Origin: Perkinsus marinus ATCC 50983
Lineage: Eukaryota; Perkinsozoa; Perkinsida; Perkinsidae
NCBI RefSeq assembly: GCF_000006405.1
Contig: NW_003216498.1
Coordinates: 649,720-701,202, forward strand
Length of the DNA: 51,483 nucleotides
Direction of reading: 5' to 3'
The translations under genes and the position numbers were made by a program. This document shows, in pieces, positions 32,139-42,971 of this stretch; the first letter of the stretch is position 1; every line of letters starts with the position of its first letter. Below the pieces are notes generated by a model that searched no databases, had not been told where the DNA came from, and saw only the letters and a program-made list of their open reading frames with translations.

Positions 32139-33462
32139 AGCGTACTGAAGAGACCTCGTCACTGGCTTTGAGTGACCATGTCATCATTCGTGAGTGATCC
32201 AATGCTAGTCCATTTTCTCCGTTGCTGTTCCTGATGTTATACTGTTGTACTGTTGAGCAGTTGTTTCTATCTGATCATTTCCAGGAGAAGTTTCATCCTT
32301 TTTGGTATTTGGTTACAAATCAACTGAGTTGAGTCAACCTACTTAGGTGCTAGGTTGCGGATACGTATTGGCCGCAGGTTCTGTGGCCCATCCCTGGTGT
32401 AGTACAATGTTACAGTGGATATCGAGCATTCGTATCGACAACATATACTTTCGTCGCTATTCGGGACTTCAGTGTAGGGTCTGATGCCCCTTCAACACAA
32501 TGGTGGATGCAGCCTGCATCATGCAGGTGTTTCTCTATTGGCAGCTGCGTGCGACTGTTGAAGGGCCGATGGACTAACATACCATGTGTAGGAGCTACCA
32601 TGTGTGGAGGATATCCCGCTTCTGAAGTCCGCATCGAAAGAGGTCGCCGGAGGCGGTCAGTAGGTCCTCATTAAGCGAATGTCTACCCATTGTCTGAATG
32701 AACTTGTCGGTTTTGAATCGTTCTTCCGAGTAGACATCTTTTGATCACTCCTATTAGCAGGAGTGCCCCCTTGAGGTATTGTCGTTATGTTATGAATACG
32801 ATGCGTCTACTGTTTGGAGCCCCCGAGTCGGAGAGCCACGCCCCATAGTGGGCATAGCGGCCCCATGCGCCAAATAAACTTCTGAATGGCATGATCCATG
32901 GCGGGCATAGCGGCCCCATTCACCAAATGAATTTCTGGGTGGCATGGTCCGTCGTGGGCATACCGGCCCCATTCGCCAAATGACTCTCTGAATGTTCTAC
33001 TTCATAGTGGGCATAGCGGCTCCATTCGCGAAGTGAATTCTGAATGGTTCAGTCCATTGTGGGCATGACGGCATTATCCGGGGTGGATTCGTTCAACGAA
33101 ACATCCCAAGGGAGACGATGACACGCGGTGTCGTGAAGGAAAAGCAAGATGAGCAAGAGCCCCCCCCCCTTTAGCATGCGTGGACCCCCCTCATGGCAGC
33201 GTTGAGGGAGCGCCCACATGCTGAAAGAGGGAAGGATCTTCAGCGAGTGACATTACGGAAGCCCAGGCATTGGTCTTCAAAACTGGCCCCATTCGTCCCT
33301 TTCCATCGCCTTTTGACGACGAAAATCTCCTATACATATGGCATACACGGAGCTCTCTCACGAGTTCCTTCGAATCGAGACTGATCAACAAGGTTTTTGT
33401 CAGGGGAAAATGAAGAGTGAATATGGATAGATGAATACAGGTGGGAATTTAATTTGAAAAAC
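32139..33462. other. Intergenic region with a tandem array
   Basis: No gene is seen. The region holds the 53-bp array at 32835-33085. A short poly-C run near 33160 precedes unassigned sequence up to the tRNA gene. Confidence 0.45.
32835..33085. repeat. 53-bp tandem repeat, about five units
   Basis: The core GGGCATAGCGGCCCCATTC recurs at 32850, 32903, 32956, 33009 and 33061, so the spacing is 53, 53, 53 and 52 bp. Units differ by roughly 15-25 percent. Each unit also contains a CCAAATGAATTTCTGAATGG-like block. No coding capacity is kept. Confidence 0.9.
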
Positions 33463-33533
33463 TGCACCATCCGAGAATCGAACTCGGGTCACAACGATGG
33501 CAACGTTGTATTCTACCACTAGACCAATGGTGC
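33463..33533 (-). tRNA. tRNA-Gly(GCC)
   Basis: The 71-nt minus-strand sequence folds as a standard tRNA. The acceptor stem is GCACCAT/ATGGTGC with discriminator A, the D-arm contains GGTCTAGTGGTAGAA, the anticodon stem is CAACG/CGTTG with loop TTGCCAT (anticodon GCC), and the T-arm is CCGAG-TTCGATT-CTCGG. Box A and box B promoter sequences are intact. No intron. Confidence 0.96.
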
Positions 33534-33959
33534 TGTTACATATATATAGCTTTCTGCACGTTGTAGAGTCGAAATCTCGCACCGGGAGCTTTTTCCTTCT
33601 GTAGTGTTCCTAGATCGAGCGGATCCGTTTTTGGAAGCCGATTTTCTCTGCTGTGCTGCATTTTCTGCAATTTTCCGACTGGCATCGCCTCGGCAGCAAC
33701 CTTCAGAGTCAGAAGTTCAGACGATGCCACCTAGAAAATTACGCATCGCAGATCTAATTTCGTGCAACTCGACTTGGAAATCATAGTGTTATCAGAGTTC
33801 TTCTGATCCCAACGTTCACTTTGACATGCTCCTCATATGCGTGTTCTGCCAACCCTCTGACGTGACGCAGTTCTACTCATCGACAAATGCTGTATGGCCA
33901 CCGGTACTAAGTGATGATCGAATAGCTTTTTCAGGGAGTTGACAAAATCATTCGTGCAT

Positions 33960-34290
33960 TCGACATCACCATGGTTCGGGGCTTTGAGCCCTTCTTCTAC
34001 CTTCTACCTGGGGCAGACTTTCCGGCTTGGGTCTCCACTCGCTATCTGGTCGGACCAGACCGGTCATCTGATCGCGGAGGATTTGGGAGCAGTGTACGGG
34101 TAAGAGGCATTCAGCTACTACGGCTCTCTCACCTTCCTGGCATATAACGCAAGGTAGACCGCTTCCTCCGAGTAGCCGTAACGGGTAGACTCCCTGTATT
34201 ATGTACCACAGTCAACATCACGATTTGCCGACTGTGGCTCGTCGTAATTCTTCAAAGATCAAAGCTGAAAGCGCGGCCTCCAGGTGGTGA
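33960..34290 (+). pseudogene. Decayed dihydroceramide desaturase copy
   Basis: Exon remnants align with the intact gene at 30610-32138. After a CAG acceptor, GGAGTTGACAAAATC matches the exon at 31443. EAFSYYGSLTFLAYN near 34105-34150 matches ETYSYYGPLNFIVYN. After a relic intron, QHHDLPTVA matches EHHDFPNVS. A stop codon interrupts the stretch just before EAFSYYG, most of the exon is missing or unrecognisable, and the first two histidine boxes are not found, so it cannot be active. Confidence 0.75.
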
Positions 34291-34390
34291 GTGAATCTCA
34301 GATTCAGCACTGGGCACCTGGGCGTCTGCAGCCTGTAGGTTGGTGGTTACTTGTATGCCTGTTATTCAGGCTTTTATGTTCCTTTAATTC
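34250..34390 (+). repeat. Duplicated segment, unit 1 (partner 35470-35600)
   Basis: The stretch beginning AAAGATCAAAGCTGAAAGCG and ending near TGCCTGTTATTC recurs about 1.2 kb downstream with roughly 85 percent identity by eye. It covers the last remnant of the desaturase relic and its 3' flank. Confidence 0.8.
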
Positions 34391-34866
34391 GAATACTTTA
34401 TAACTTCGTTAACAGAGGTAACACAAACTCGTAACTGAACTAGAGCTACTACCGAGTTGTCAACTCAATGAGTGCACCAAACCCTAGTACGGTCCAGACT
34501 ATCGTTCATTGTAGAAGAGATGAACAAGCACGATCATTTATTCACGTCAGCGAGATGGGATAAACCCACTTGCGAGAGCCTGTAATCTCCGAGACGTTGG
34601 GTTGTTATCTGGGGAGAAGCCAAAGGCGTGTTTTTGTCATTGAGAGTAGAGAAGGGTTACCCTTCTGGACGGAACGATCGCTCCGTACAATGAGCCTTGT
34701 TGGGGCTGCGTCCTTGTCGACTGTGATGACGTTGACGAAGACTGGGAACAGAGAGTCAGACGTTCCCAGGATGTGGGTTATAGCCGGCAAAGGAAATACT
34801 CGTTGAAGTAAACCTCTTAACACGGCGCACACTGAGGAACCATCACGCACATATAGAGATAATAGA

Positions 34867-35175
34867 ATATTGGACGTGTATTGTCAAACTTGTGTGGAAC
34901 ATTGTCATTCTTGATTGTAATATATTCTGCCAGTGTCAAACATGAATTCTCACTGTCAAACTTGGCTGCTACAAAATAGAAAAGTGACAAACTTGGATTT
35001 TCATTGTCAATCTTGATTGTAGCATATCTCGATTTAATCGAGTCGATTATGACATACTTGAATTCTCAAAGTCAAACTTGATTGTAACAGAATTGAATTG
35101 TGACATACTTGGATTCTCATTGTCACTCTTGATAGTGACATTGTCATTCTTGTCTGCTCACTTGTCAAACTTGCA
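34867..35175. repeat. Irregular TGTCAAACTTG-type repeat array
   Basis: At least a dozen variants of TGTCAAACTTG, TGTCATTCTTGATTGTAA and TGACATACTTGGATTCTCA follow one another at spacings of about 17-30 bp. The array is AT-rich and non-coding. Confidence 0.75.
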
Positions 35176-35469
35176 CGGGAAAAGGTGTAGATGAGTACAG
35201 CTGATAATGTTGCGTTGCAAGACGGTGGACCGGTCGCCGCTGCTCGTGCGTACGGCCCAGTCGAAGAGTCGCGACACAACTCCTGAGGAGTTACTCCTCC
35301 GCTTGTACGTACGTGCAAAGTTATGGATCAGCACGCATGCGATAGTCCTCACGTACACACATTGGAACATGCTTTTCAACAATAGTGCTACTGAGTTAGC
35401 AGTACTAACTCTAGTCGCGCACAGTCTGTGACAGGGTGACCAACCTGGTTGACTGTGGTTGGGAGTAAT

Positions 35470-35600
35470 CACCCAAAGATCAAAGCTAGGAAGCGCGACC
35501 CCCGGATGGTGAGTAAATCTCAGCTTCAGCCCTGGGCACTTGTGCGCCTGCAGCCTGTAGGTTGATGTTTACTTGTATGCCTGTTATTCGCGATTTTATA
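35470..35600 (+). repeat. Duplicated segment, unit 2 (partner 34250-34390)
   Basis: This is the second copy of the segment described at 34250-34390, in the same orientation. It lacks the upstream desaturase-like exon remnants. Confidence 0.8.
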
Positions 35601-35691
35601 TTTCTAAGTTGCTGAGTGACCTCGTAACGAGGTCAGAATCAGATGATGGGAATGTGCACGGACTCAGTTCTCGTTCTTGTCGAACCCTCCC

Positions 35692-35997
35692 ATGTTGAAA
35701 ATATTCTTCGTCACCATCCTTCTGGTCAACGGCATCATGATCCAAGGTTATGATGATCCTATCCCCCCTCCCCACGACACCGTATGTCATGCCGGGAATT
35801 GCCCCCTCGGGCAATGCAGCTTCGAGAGACATGTATGCATAAGGGATTCTACGTTGACATGTCAGTGTGGCTCTGATCCTGCCACCCCCCCTCCCCACGA
35901 CACCGTATGTCATGCCGGGAATTGCCCCCTCGGGCAATGCAGCTTCGAGAGACATGTATGCATAAGGGATTCTACGTTGACATGTCAGTGTAGCTGA
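35692..35997 (+). CDS. Small secreted Cys-rich protein with two identical modules
   Basis: The Met at 35692 starts a signal peptide (MLKIFFVTILLVNGIMIQG); an in-frame Met lies five codons upstream. The mature part is two copies of one module with pattern Cys-x4-Cys-x4-Cys-x6-Cys-x7-Cys-x-Cys (VCHAGNCPLGQC, HVCIRDSTLTCQC), each preceded by PPPHDT. The repeat period is 123 bp (41 codons), and I see no base difference between the two units. The six cysteines per unit suggest disulfide-bonded, EGF-like small folds, but no family is recognised. It stands alone, with no neighbour within 1 kb. Likely secreted or vacuolar. Confidence 0.75.
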   Translation: MLKIFFVTILLVNGIMIQGYDDPIPPPHDTVCHAGNCPLGQCSFERHVCIRDSTLTCQCGSDPATPPPHDTVCHAGNCPLGQCSFERHVCIRDSTLTCQCS

Positions 35998-37023
35998 AGT
36001 GCTCACTCCTGGGACTGCCTCGCAGCTTACGTGTGCCCCGAGTAGTCCTCACTTCGAAAGCAATGAGATGATTATATTCTTCTGCTAATCCCGTCTTCTC
36101 CTCATATTCTGCGTAGCTTTGCTGCGGTGACCGCAGAGCGGTCTTCATTCGTTCTCAGACCATGATGTTATGGTGACTATTTCCCCACTTTTCACTTGTC
36201 ATTGCTAAAACGGCAGTCCTCAGCTCTAACTCACTGTTAGTGAGTCACTGACGGACAGTCTCAGTGGTAATCACAGTTCTGCCCGCTCCGTGGATCACAA
36301 CACAGGTTGGAAATCAACACACTATCATTGACGGCCCGTCGCCATTCTGTACATTATCGGTTGGACAAGTCATTCGGTGTGTTCAGTAACGCTGAGGTAA
36401 CATATCATTCATTGGAGGTTTCCAATCATGGGAATTCTGCGTTGTTAAGTTGCTACAGTTGTTTGATGATGCGACGTGGGGATGATCGGCGACCCCAGAA
36501 GTCTCCTTAAAAAGGCATGTTTTCTGATTTAGGGAGGGTATCTTGTGTAAATGCACAACTTGTACACAGATACTTCAGTGTTAGATGCTCCGTGAGTGAT
36601 ACGCTCAGATGTAGCATGTAACTCGTTAATTAACAGTTTGAATTGAATTGAATTGAATTAATTGAATTGTATTAGATGCTCCGTGGAAGGACTGTCTACC
36701 TCTCGTGTGCCCAGCCATAATCAAGTATTCAGCGAGGTTGAACATATCAACACAGAGTACCTGCTCATATCTCACTCGTAGAGGTATTCATCTTCGACCA
36801 ATTACGAACATTCTTGATATGAACGTGTTCTCGAGTGCTCTTCCTCGCAGATCAACCTGGCCAAAATGTGGCAATACATGTCGCATGTTGTACTGTACAT
36901 CACTTCTTATATAGTATTGGATGGGCGGTAACTACGAGTCATCACTACGTGGCATACTAGTGACAGGAGAGAACACGGCCGTGCACTCGCACATGGATAC
37001 TCCAAACCTGCTCGGGGATTGCG
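35998..37023. other. Intergenic region with a GAATT microsatellite
   Basis: No gene is seen. A (GAATT)n tract lies at 36637-36670. It is flanked by a direct repeat, TTAGATGCTCCGTG, near 36572 and 36671. Confidence 0.5.
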
Positions 37024-37917
37024 TTGTTATCCGGGAATAGTATGAAGATAGATTGTGTCATTGGAGATGAAGGAAGTCTCCTCTCCCGAAACGAGAGCTC
37101 ATGTCGTGCATTTGGTCACTCGACTGGCGATGGTTATAATTCTGTCGATATCGCCAACATTTCAGGGATGTGGACCGAAGGAGGTAGCGACCAACCTTGG
37201 TTTCCCCCTACCCACGGCAGAGTAATCGTCAGTGAAGTTCTCTGCTTCAGTGCTTGGTGAGGAGTCTGATGGACCCTGGAAATGCAATCAAGGTGTACTA
37301 TGAGTACGACGATGCATATCCACGGATCAACGTCTTGGACACAAGATGCGCCGCCAGAGGAACGTATATACAACGGCCGGCTCAGACCTGCAATGACTGT
37401 GTCGAATTTTAGAGTGTGGAGGAATGCCCTCCCTATACGGACGATTGGAAATTTCACAACATCATGCAAAGAGGCGGCTGAAGTAGTCCGGCCGACACTC
37501 GAAGTGATGATAAATATGGCGTGCTTTGACCCGATACCGAAAGACAAACGGACATGGGTATAAACTGTTGGGACACAGAAACCAGTGATATCGGTGGTCA
37601 TATTCAGCCAATGTGTGTACTTGACACGCCAAGCCATCGAATCGTATTCAAGTTCCGGGACGAAGAACGACTAGCCGTGACACGCGTCTACTGTTTCGCA
37701 TCTCCTGGAGGATGGAGCGGCTATGTGCTGTAGGGACACACCGAACGTTTGGGATATCCAATCCGAAATTTGCGATGGTTTCTAGGTGGATGGGCACCGA
37801 GAATGTTACTTTGAGCGGCGCGTCACACGAGGATGAATGCAACGAAGTTATATCTGATAATGCAGACGACTTGGCTGTGGCGGGGTCGAGAATCTGTCGG
37901 TCCGTCGAGAGCTAAAC
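37024..37917 (+). pseudogene. Decayed Cys-rich gene, unrecognised
   Basis: One frame reads as protein from about 37263 to 37728 (GNAIKVYYEYDDAYPR, NVLDTRCAARGTYIQ, INCWDTETSDIGGH, VTRVYCFASPGGWSGYVL) but contains three in-frame stops. A clean intron (about 56 nt, near 37729-37783) then joins to WMGTENVTLSGASHEDE and a normal stop at 37915-37917. Upstream, 37024-37230 is open in another frame (GYNSVDIANISGMWTEGG). The Cys/Trp/Gly-rich composition suggests an extracellular protein. The stops suggest a dead gene; alternatively some could lie in introns whose borders I could not find. No family is assigned. Confidence 0.45.
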
Positions 37918-39129
37918 TGATCACAGTACCGTGAGTCACGACCGTGAGTTAGGCATGCCCAACATACATGGATGCTGTGATCTCACTCCTGTTAGGAGAA
38001 CGTTCGAAGTATCACGTTGCGTTCAGAGTACTCCGAGATAAACGCTCACAGTTGTTGGTGTTGTAACTCGTACATCCAGCCAAGCACTACACTGACCGTC
38101 AGTGACTGACGAAGTAATCCATTCAGTGCATTCTTCTTGAGGCTCTGGGAACCACTCCAGCAATTGGTAGCCTCTGTTCATCGGTGACTCGCCATCGTAT
38201 TGTTGGGTTTCGGGCGATAGAGAGCACTCACTGGAGGCACTGTAGTGGTCGTGCCCAACTTCATCGAAAGGCTCCGACTTTCATATATGTATTTCATAGA
38301 TAGATAGAGGGCAGCGGGATTTCGTTACGGTGTGCGTAGCGTAAGCAGCTTTACGATTACGGAAATGGTTTGTAACTTCATGGTCGGTGCTGAACTGCCT
38401 TTGCAGAATTGTGGCGGAAACATTCGCTGTATTGCGCTCCACGATAGCTCAAATAGTTGTTGAACTGATTCCTTGTGGCTCGGATCCAACCGAACCGCTG
38501 AGAGAGTAACATTTGTTTCCCCTTTATCACTCATCCCCCTTGCAAATTCCGTCCGTCTCACTCCCAGGCTGTCCCGGAACTGTCAAACGGGCCTCGTCTA
38601 CGCATGCGCATTCACATGAAATAGATTTAGGCAACTTGAATGGCCAATCCTCGTTTTGTCCTCTGCCTCTCCGTAAGACCCGTTATGGCGCCGTAATTTT
38701 ACGGTACGGGGCTTGAATCGTACTCGTTGAAGTAAGCCGTAACGGTCCGTAACGTAATTTTGCCCATCTATAATGCTTTTACATATTCCGTTCTCTTCAA
38801 GTATTCATCGCTCGACTTGCTCGACTTTCCTTCTCAATACAAGTTACCTAGAGTTCGATTCGTAACAGGCCTCGTTATCAGCAGGCCTATGTTGCGGTGC
38901 TGCTTGCCGCAAGGAGCGATGGACCTTGCGAGTGCCACTCGTCGAGTGGTGTCAAGGGCTAGCAGGGCACACCGCATACCCTGCTTTTTGCGAAGTGAGC
39001 CATCAGACACCGGCTATCTTCGTATAACTTCCCCCACTCAAACGCCAGTCGAGTCAGCTCATCGAAACGAAGGATGAAACAATAGGATAGACTTCGATCC
39101 TTTGTGAGAAATATGGTATCAGGTTCTGG
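37918..39129. other. Intergenic region, nothing recognised
   Basis: About 1.2 kb. A short stretch near 38685-38760 repeats CCGTAACG/CCGTAATTTTACGG-like words, partly inverted. No exon is supported. Confidence 0.35.
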
Positions 39130-40549
39130 TCACTGCCTGACCAGTTCCGGATTATAAGCAGGCGGAGCTGTCGGCTGGGGATATGCGGGAGGAGCTTGCT
39201 GAGTCATCGGAGCCGCCTGAAAGTCGATCCAACCTAGCCGCAAGAGCAATCCGATGAAGTTGACGAATATTTCCTATCAAGCTTTCACCGAGTTCACCTC
39301 AGCCTTTCTTCACCTGAGTTTGTGGGTGTAGTCCATTCTGGTACATTGTAGGTCCTCCAGTCGGGTTCACAACATAGCGACTCGGCTGGTATCCTCCAGA
39401 AGCTGCGGGCTGTTGGTAAATGACCTGCCCAGTTGGTGCAGTTACTTGCGTCGGATAGGCCTGTAAAGGATGAGGCACTCTGAACTGATTCAAAAGTAAC
39501 AGTAGCACTTACGACGTTGGACTGCTGTTGTCGTGTCTGAGGCCCCTTACCATCATCATACGTTTCCTCGATCACCTGACGTAAAGCTAAGCAATAGCGC
39601 CCAAGTGAACGTAAAGGATGCCGAATTACGGTAACAGTAGTCCCTTCGTCCGCCAAAAAAGGACGCTGGTAGCCGTTGGAGTTCGAATATACCACAGACT
39701 GGCTTGATGTTGACTGAAAATACTCAATCACACACGCAGATTCATCTACAGAACAATACCTGTGAATTAGCTGCTGCACAACAGCAGACGGTGATCGCGA
39801 TGACGACGGCTACCTGAATAGGAAAGGACTTGCCTGGAATACTCCAAGGAAGAAGGCATTACAGCGATGAGGGACATTATGAGTATCGGGAAGAATGAGA
39901 TGCCCCCATTGCTGTAGACCACCGTGCTAGACGGATAGGGGTCGCTGATCTACAAAGACCGAATAAGGTAACCATGGCAACGACGACTATTACTATAACT
40001 GGTGCCGGGGCGACCGGCGCTGGAATGACCATCGGCATGGGGACTATCGCGGGCCCGTACCCGTGCGAGATCTGAACGAGTCCATGAGAGTTAATACAAC
40101 CTCGGTGGTCTTCTCACATAAGGGGACCGATGGTGGATAATCGTCGTCCGACGCACAACTCGATACCCATCACTCTCGCCAGCAAGCTTGGCTGCTTGCT
40201 CGTCCAACTCCTCACAGTTAACACCAAAAAACCCGTCATAGCATCGGCAAGTGAATGATGCTTCCGAAATATCATGCTCGGTGTTCTCGGCCGATACTAT
40301 ACGACAAACAGACACTCCTCATCATCAGAGACGAGCAAGCATGCTAGCCTACCTGCAGCTCTCACACACTGCCCATTACCACTACACTGTTGTGAGGTCG
40401 GCACTGAAGGCGTCTAAAGAGGATTGCACTGATGTTTCCCGGCGATTGGGTATACTTTTACATACACATTCCGCATCAGCACCTTGGAAACAAGAGCTCA
40501 CTAGGAGGGCCACTGATAGCACACAGGCACGGCGGGAGGAAAAATGCAT
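39130..40549 (-). CDS. EGF-like membrane protein with PPxY cytoplasmic tail
   Basis: The start at 40549 gives a signal peptide (MHFSSRRACVLSVALLVSSC). Introns 40387-40429, 40318-40352 and 40072-40117 join CSGNGQCVRAAG to FTCRCYDGFFGVNC, a complete EGF signature with its C-x-C-x2-G-F end. A hydrophobic segment follows (APVIVIVVVAMVTLFGLC), and a second lies in a later exon (VAVVIAITVCCCAAA near 39780-39830). The C-terminal exons are rich in Pro, Gln and Tyr and end with PPAYPQPTAPPAYNPELVRQ, which holds two PPxY motifs of the kind bound by WW domains of ubiquitin ligases. Junctions between 39830 and 40000 are unresolved, so the number of membrane passes is open. It looks like a surface receptor or adhesion protein. 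Confidence 0.75.
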
Positions 40550-40657
40550 ACTTAATCTACAAACGAAGTGCTGGCCTCCACCCCTCATCATTTGGTTGAT
40601 GAACTCAAGTCGATGACGTGAGACTGCAAGTGTGCTAAGTTGAAGTGAATGTTGTTA

Positions 40658-41516
40658 TCAAACTCTATCGGTTGGAAACTCCTCCATATCGAAGTTCACA
40701 TGCTGTGAGCTTTCCTCGGTAGTGTGGTGTAAGAAGTGAATCACTATGTACCCGATCCCGACACAGCAGAGATACCTGAAAATAGTGACAAGAGGACCAT
40801 CGAGGGAAGCTGGACATTCGCATTGACTTACAGGCCGACGAATCCAAGCCAGAAAGTCCATGACGAGATCCATAGCGTGCCCATGAAAATCTAAAATAGA
40901 AGGAAACTACACATCCCCAACCGCTATTGTTGCGCACAAGGTAACATAGAAGGAAAATAACTACAGCATGCTGGAGTTACTTCCATCCTTTTCACAATCA
41001 CGATGACGAAATTGAACGCATTTTTGGCAGCCTACGAAGAGCTTCACTCACCAGGAAGATTCCACGGCCCAAGTTGTTCTTCAAAAATCCAAATTGCTCG
41101 TAAATAACATTCTGCAGCTTTTCCACCTGAGCAAGAGCATGAGATCGATACACCTTCGCAAACACTGTGTTACTCCCGGCCACGAAGCGTTAGACTCTGC
41201 CACAGCGAGCACAAAGGCGAATATCATCATATACCTGCACAGAGAGCTCCTACCACTCCTTCTCCACCTCCTAGTGTATTACGCGTTCATAACATATAGA
41301 GCTGGTGATGCCACATTGAATACATTGAGGAACGACACTATCGAGATTGTTAATACCGCCAGGGAGCCCACAAACGAAAAAATCTGTACATAACCTCGTG
41401 GATGCGACTGCTGTCAACGACTCGCGACCCACCTTCAAACGCATAGGATTGTGAGCGACGTAGTTGCCAACACCGCGAGCGCCACTCAACTGAAGAGAAT
41501 TTATTAGATCATCCAT
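40658..41516 (-). CDS. COPI-associated / TVP15-like Golgi membrane protein
   Basis: Exons 41516-41433, 41383-41283, 41234-41174, 41126-41052, 40890-40832 and 40775-40658 sum to 498 nt, 165 codons plus stop. The protein has four membrane segments (IFSFVGSLAVLTISIVSF, YMMIFAFVLAVAES, IFLIFMGTLWISSWTFWL, YLCCVGIGYIVIHFL). Between the second and third is FGFLKNNLGRGIFL, the mark of the COPI_assoc/TVP15 family of Golgi membrane proteins. The intron 40891-41051 is 161 nt, longer than the others, and could hide a small extra exon. A short acidic tail ends the protein. It acts in Golgi membrane traffic by family; its exact role is unknown. Confidence 0.82.
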
Positions 41517-41997
41517 ACCACTCCATCACGAGAAACCCTATAAACTGATGATTAGCTCTCAAAGACGAACCCGTGCCGACACTATAACATTACCACAGAA
41601 TTGCCAGCATTGGCGAGGACATTCCGAGTGACTCCAGCTTGAAAACTATCCTTCAACGAGCTGCTCTTGCCTATAGGAGCACTGCGTGGTGCGTTTTCCT
41701 GTGTACCTGCTCACAACGACACTCCCGACCTTCTACCATCAGAAGGGCCGCCACATTACCACCATCGAAGGGATCCTCTGTGGACATTGATGACAAATTA
41801 ACCGACATCTAAAACCAATGAGCGGAAATGCGCGAGAAAGCGTGTAGTAAACGTAACACGCAAGGCATAAGGGAATCACCAAAGAAACTCACTCAGAGTA
41901 ACTATTGCAGCTCAGGAAATTCAACAGTCAACAACTGCACTATATAGTCGTTTTTAGGCCCGCATTATCTTCACTACTGCTTTCTCGAGGAATTCAG

Positions 41998-42060
41998 TTC
42001 CCGCAGCACTCGAACTCGCAACCTGATCAGCATCCTCCTATTAGACCACGTAGTGCGGGA
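41998..42060 (-). pseudogene. tRNA-like relic
   Basis: The minus-strand sequence starts TCCCGCACTACGTGGTCTAA and ends GTTCGAGTGCTGCGGGAA. It has matching acceptor ends (TCCCGCA/TGCGGGA) and box A- and box B-like words. It is only about 63 nt, the T-stem is mispaired, and no proper anticodon arm forms. It is best read as a degraded tRNA, possibly Glu-like. Confidence 0.45.
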
Positions 42061-42173
42061 TTATTACACTCTTAGTGACTTGTGACTTCATCATCATGAA
42101 CTTCACGAAGTTACACCCACACTCCTTTTTCCTACCAAATAAAACAAAATACCACCGCAGTCAAATAGGAGAA

Positions 42174-42907
42174 TTACATGATAACACAATCCTTGCCATT
42201 TTCATCCTTACTATCGCGAAAGACGGCGCGTTCAGCGTTAGTAAAATGAGTGCCTGAAGAGAAGCGCCAATAACAGCCACGAACAACACAGACGACGACA
42301 CTACAGAAGGGAGCATCCAGACTTTGCGATAAACTCTCGAGCCGAATGGAACCGTCGTCCTCCAAACGCAACCAGTAGTACACAATAACACGACTCTCGT
42401 CAGCGCACCTGATCATCGCTCCGCTGTAATTACGATCGAAAGAATAGTACTACATAGGCAGCTTCGGGATGGGCATCACCATGTTCACCCTTTTGCACAG
42501 AATCTTATCTGACGAGTCTTCATCGCTCATGAACCTGACCAGGGAAAACGTCTTCAAAGAAAACTGTAACGGTTGGTTACTACTTGCGCCAGGGTGTCTC
42601 CTCGAACTGCCTAGCACCAGCTTGCAACTGCCACTCCTTCACAAGGCCTCCCCGTAGGAATCCTTCCATCAGAGCATCGACATTGATGGCGTTCAGTTCA
42701 TCAGCTTCGTTCACTACTTGGTAACCATGCTTCGGTAATGAAATGTAAAAACCTGCACCAATAGTCTTAGCCGACGGTGACACCGAGCACCCGAGTGTCA
42801 CCACTCGATCCGAATCGAGATCGTCTGCGGGTATTACTTTTCATCTCTGGTATGGTCTCCTCCTCCGCCTCATCATAGACAGTAGCAAAGGTGGACTTGG
42901 CTGACAT
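42174..42907 (-). CDS. Unrecognised protein, possibly VASt/START-like lipid binding
   Basis: Met 42907 opens an acidic N-terminus (MSAKSTFATVYDEAEEETIP). After an intron of uncertain acceptor, the exon 42755-42580 reads FYISLPKHGYQVVNEADELN and VDALMEGFLRGGLVKEW. A 54-nt intron leads to FMSDEDSSDKILCKRVNMVM, and a further intron leads to CADESRVIVYYWLRLEDDGS and a stop at 42174. The order (helix, Trp-rich strand, basic strand, Tyr-Tyr-Trp strand) recalls VASt/START-type sterol-binding folds, but this is a weak resemblance. No membrane segment or GRAM domain is seen. Confidence 0.5.
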
Positions 42908-42971
42908 ATTGCTATCACTGCATCAACAAGGAGAACAACAACTAGACGAAAAGGGAGAGTTCAAGACGACT

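Noticed and set aside
32835-33085. CRISPR array
   Set aside because: Repeat units follow each other without unique spacers, and the genome is eukaryotic.
39960-40075. Small plus-strand Thr/Gly/Ala-rich frame (MATTTITITGAGATGAG)
   Set aside because: It is antisense to the membrane-segment exon of the EGF-type gene, whose splice sites and phase are consistent.
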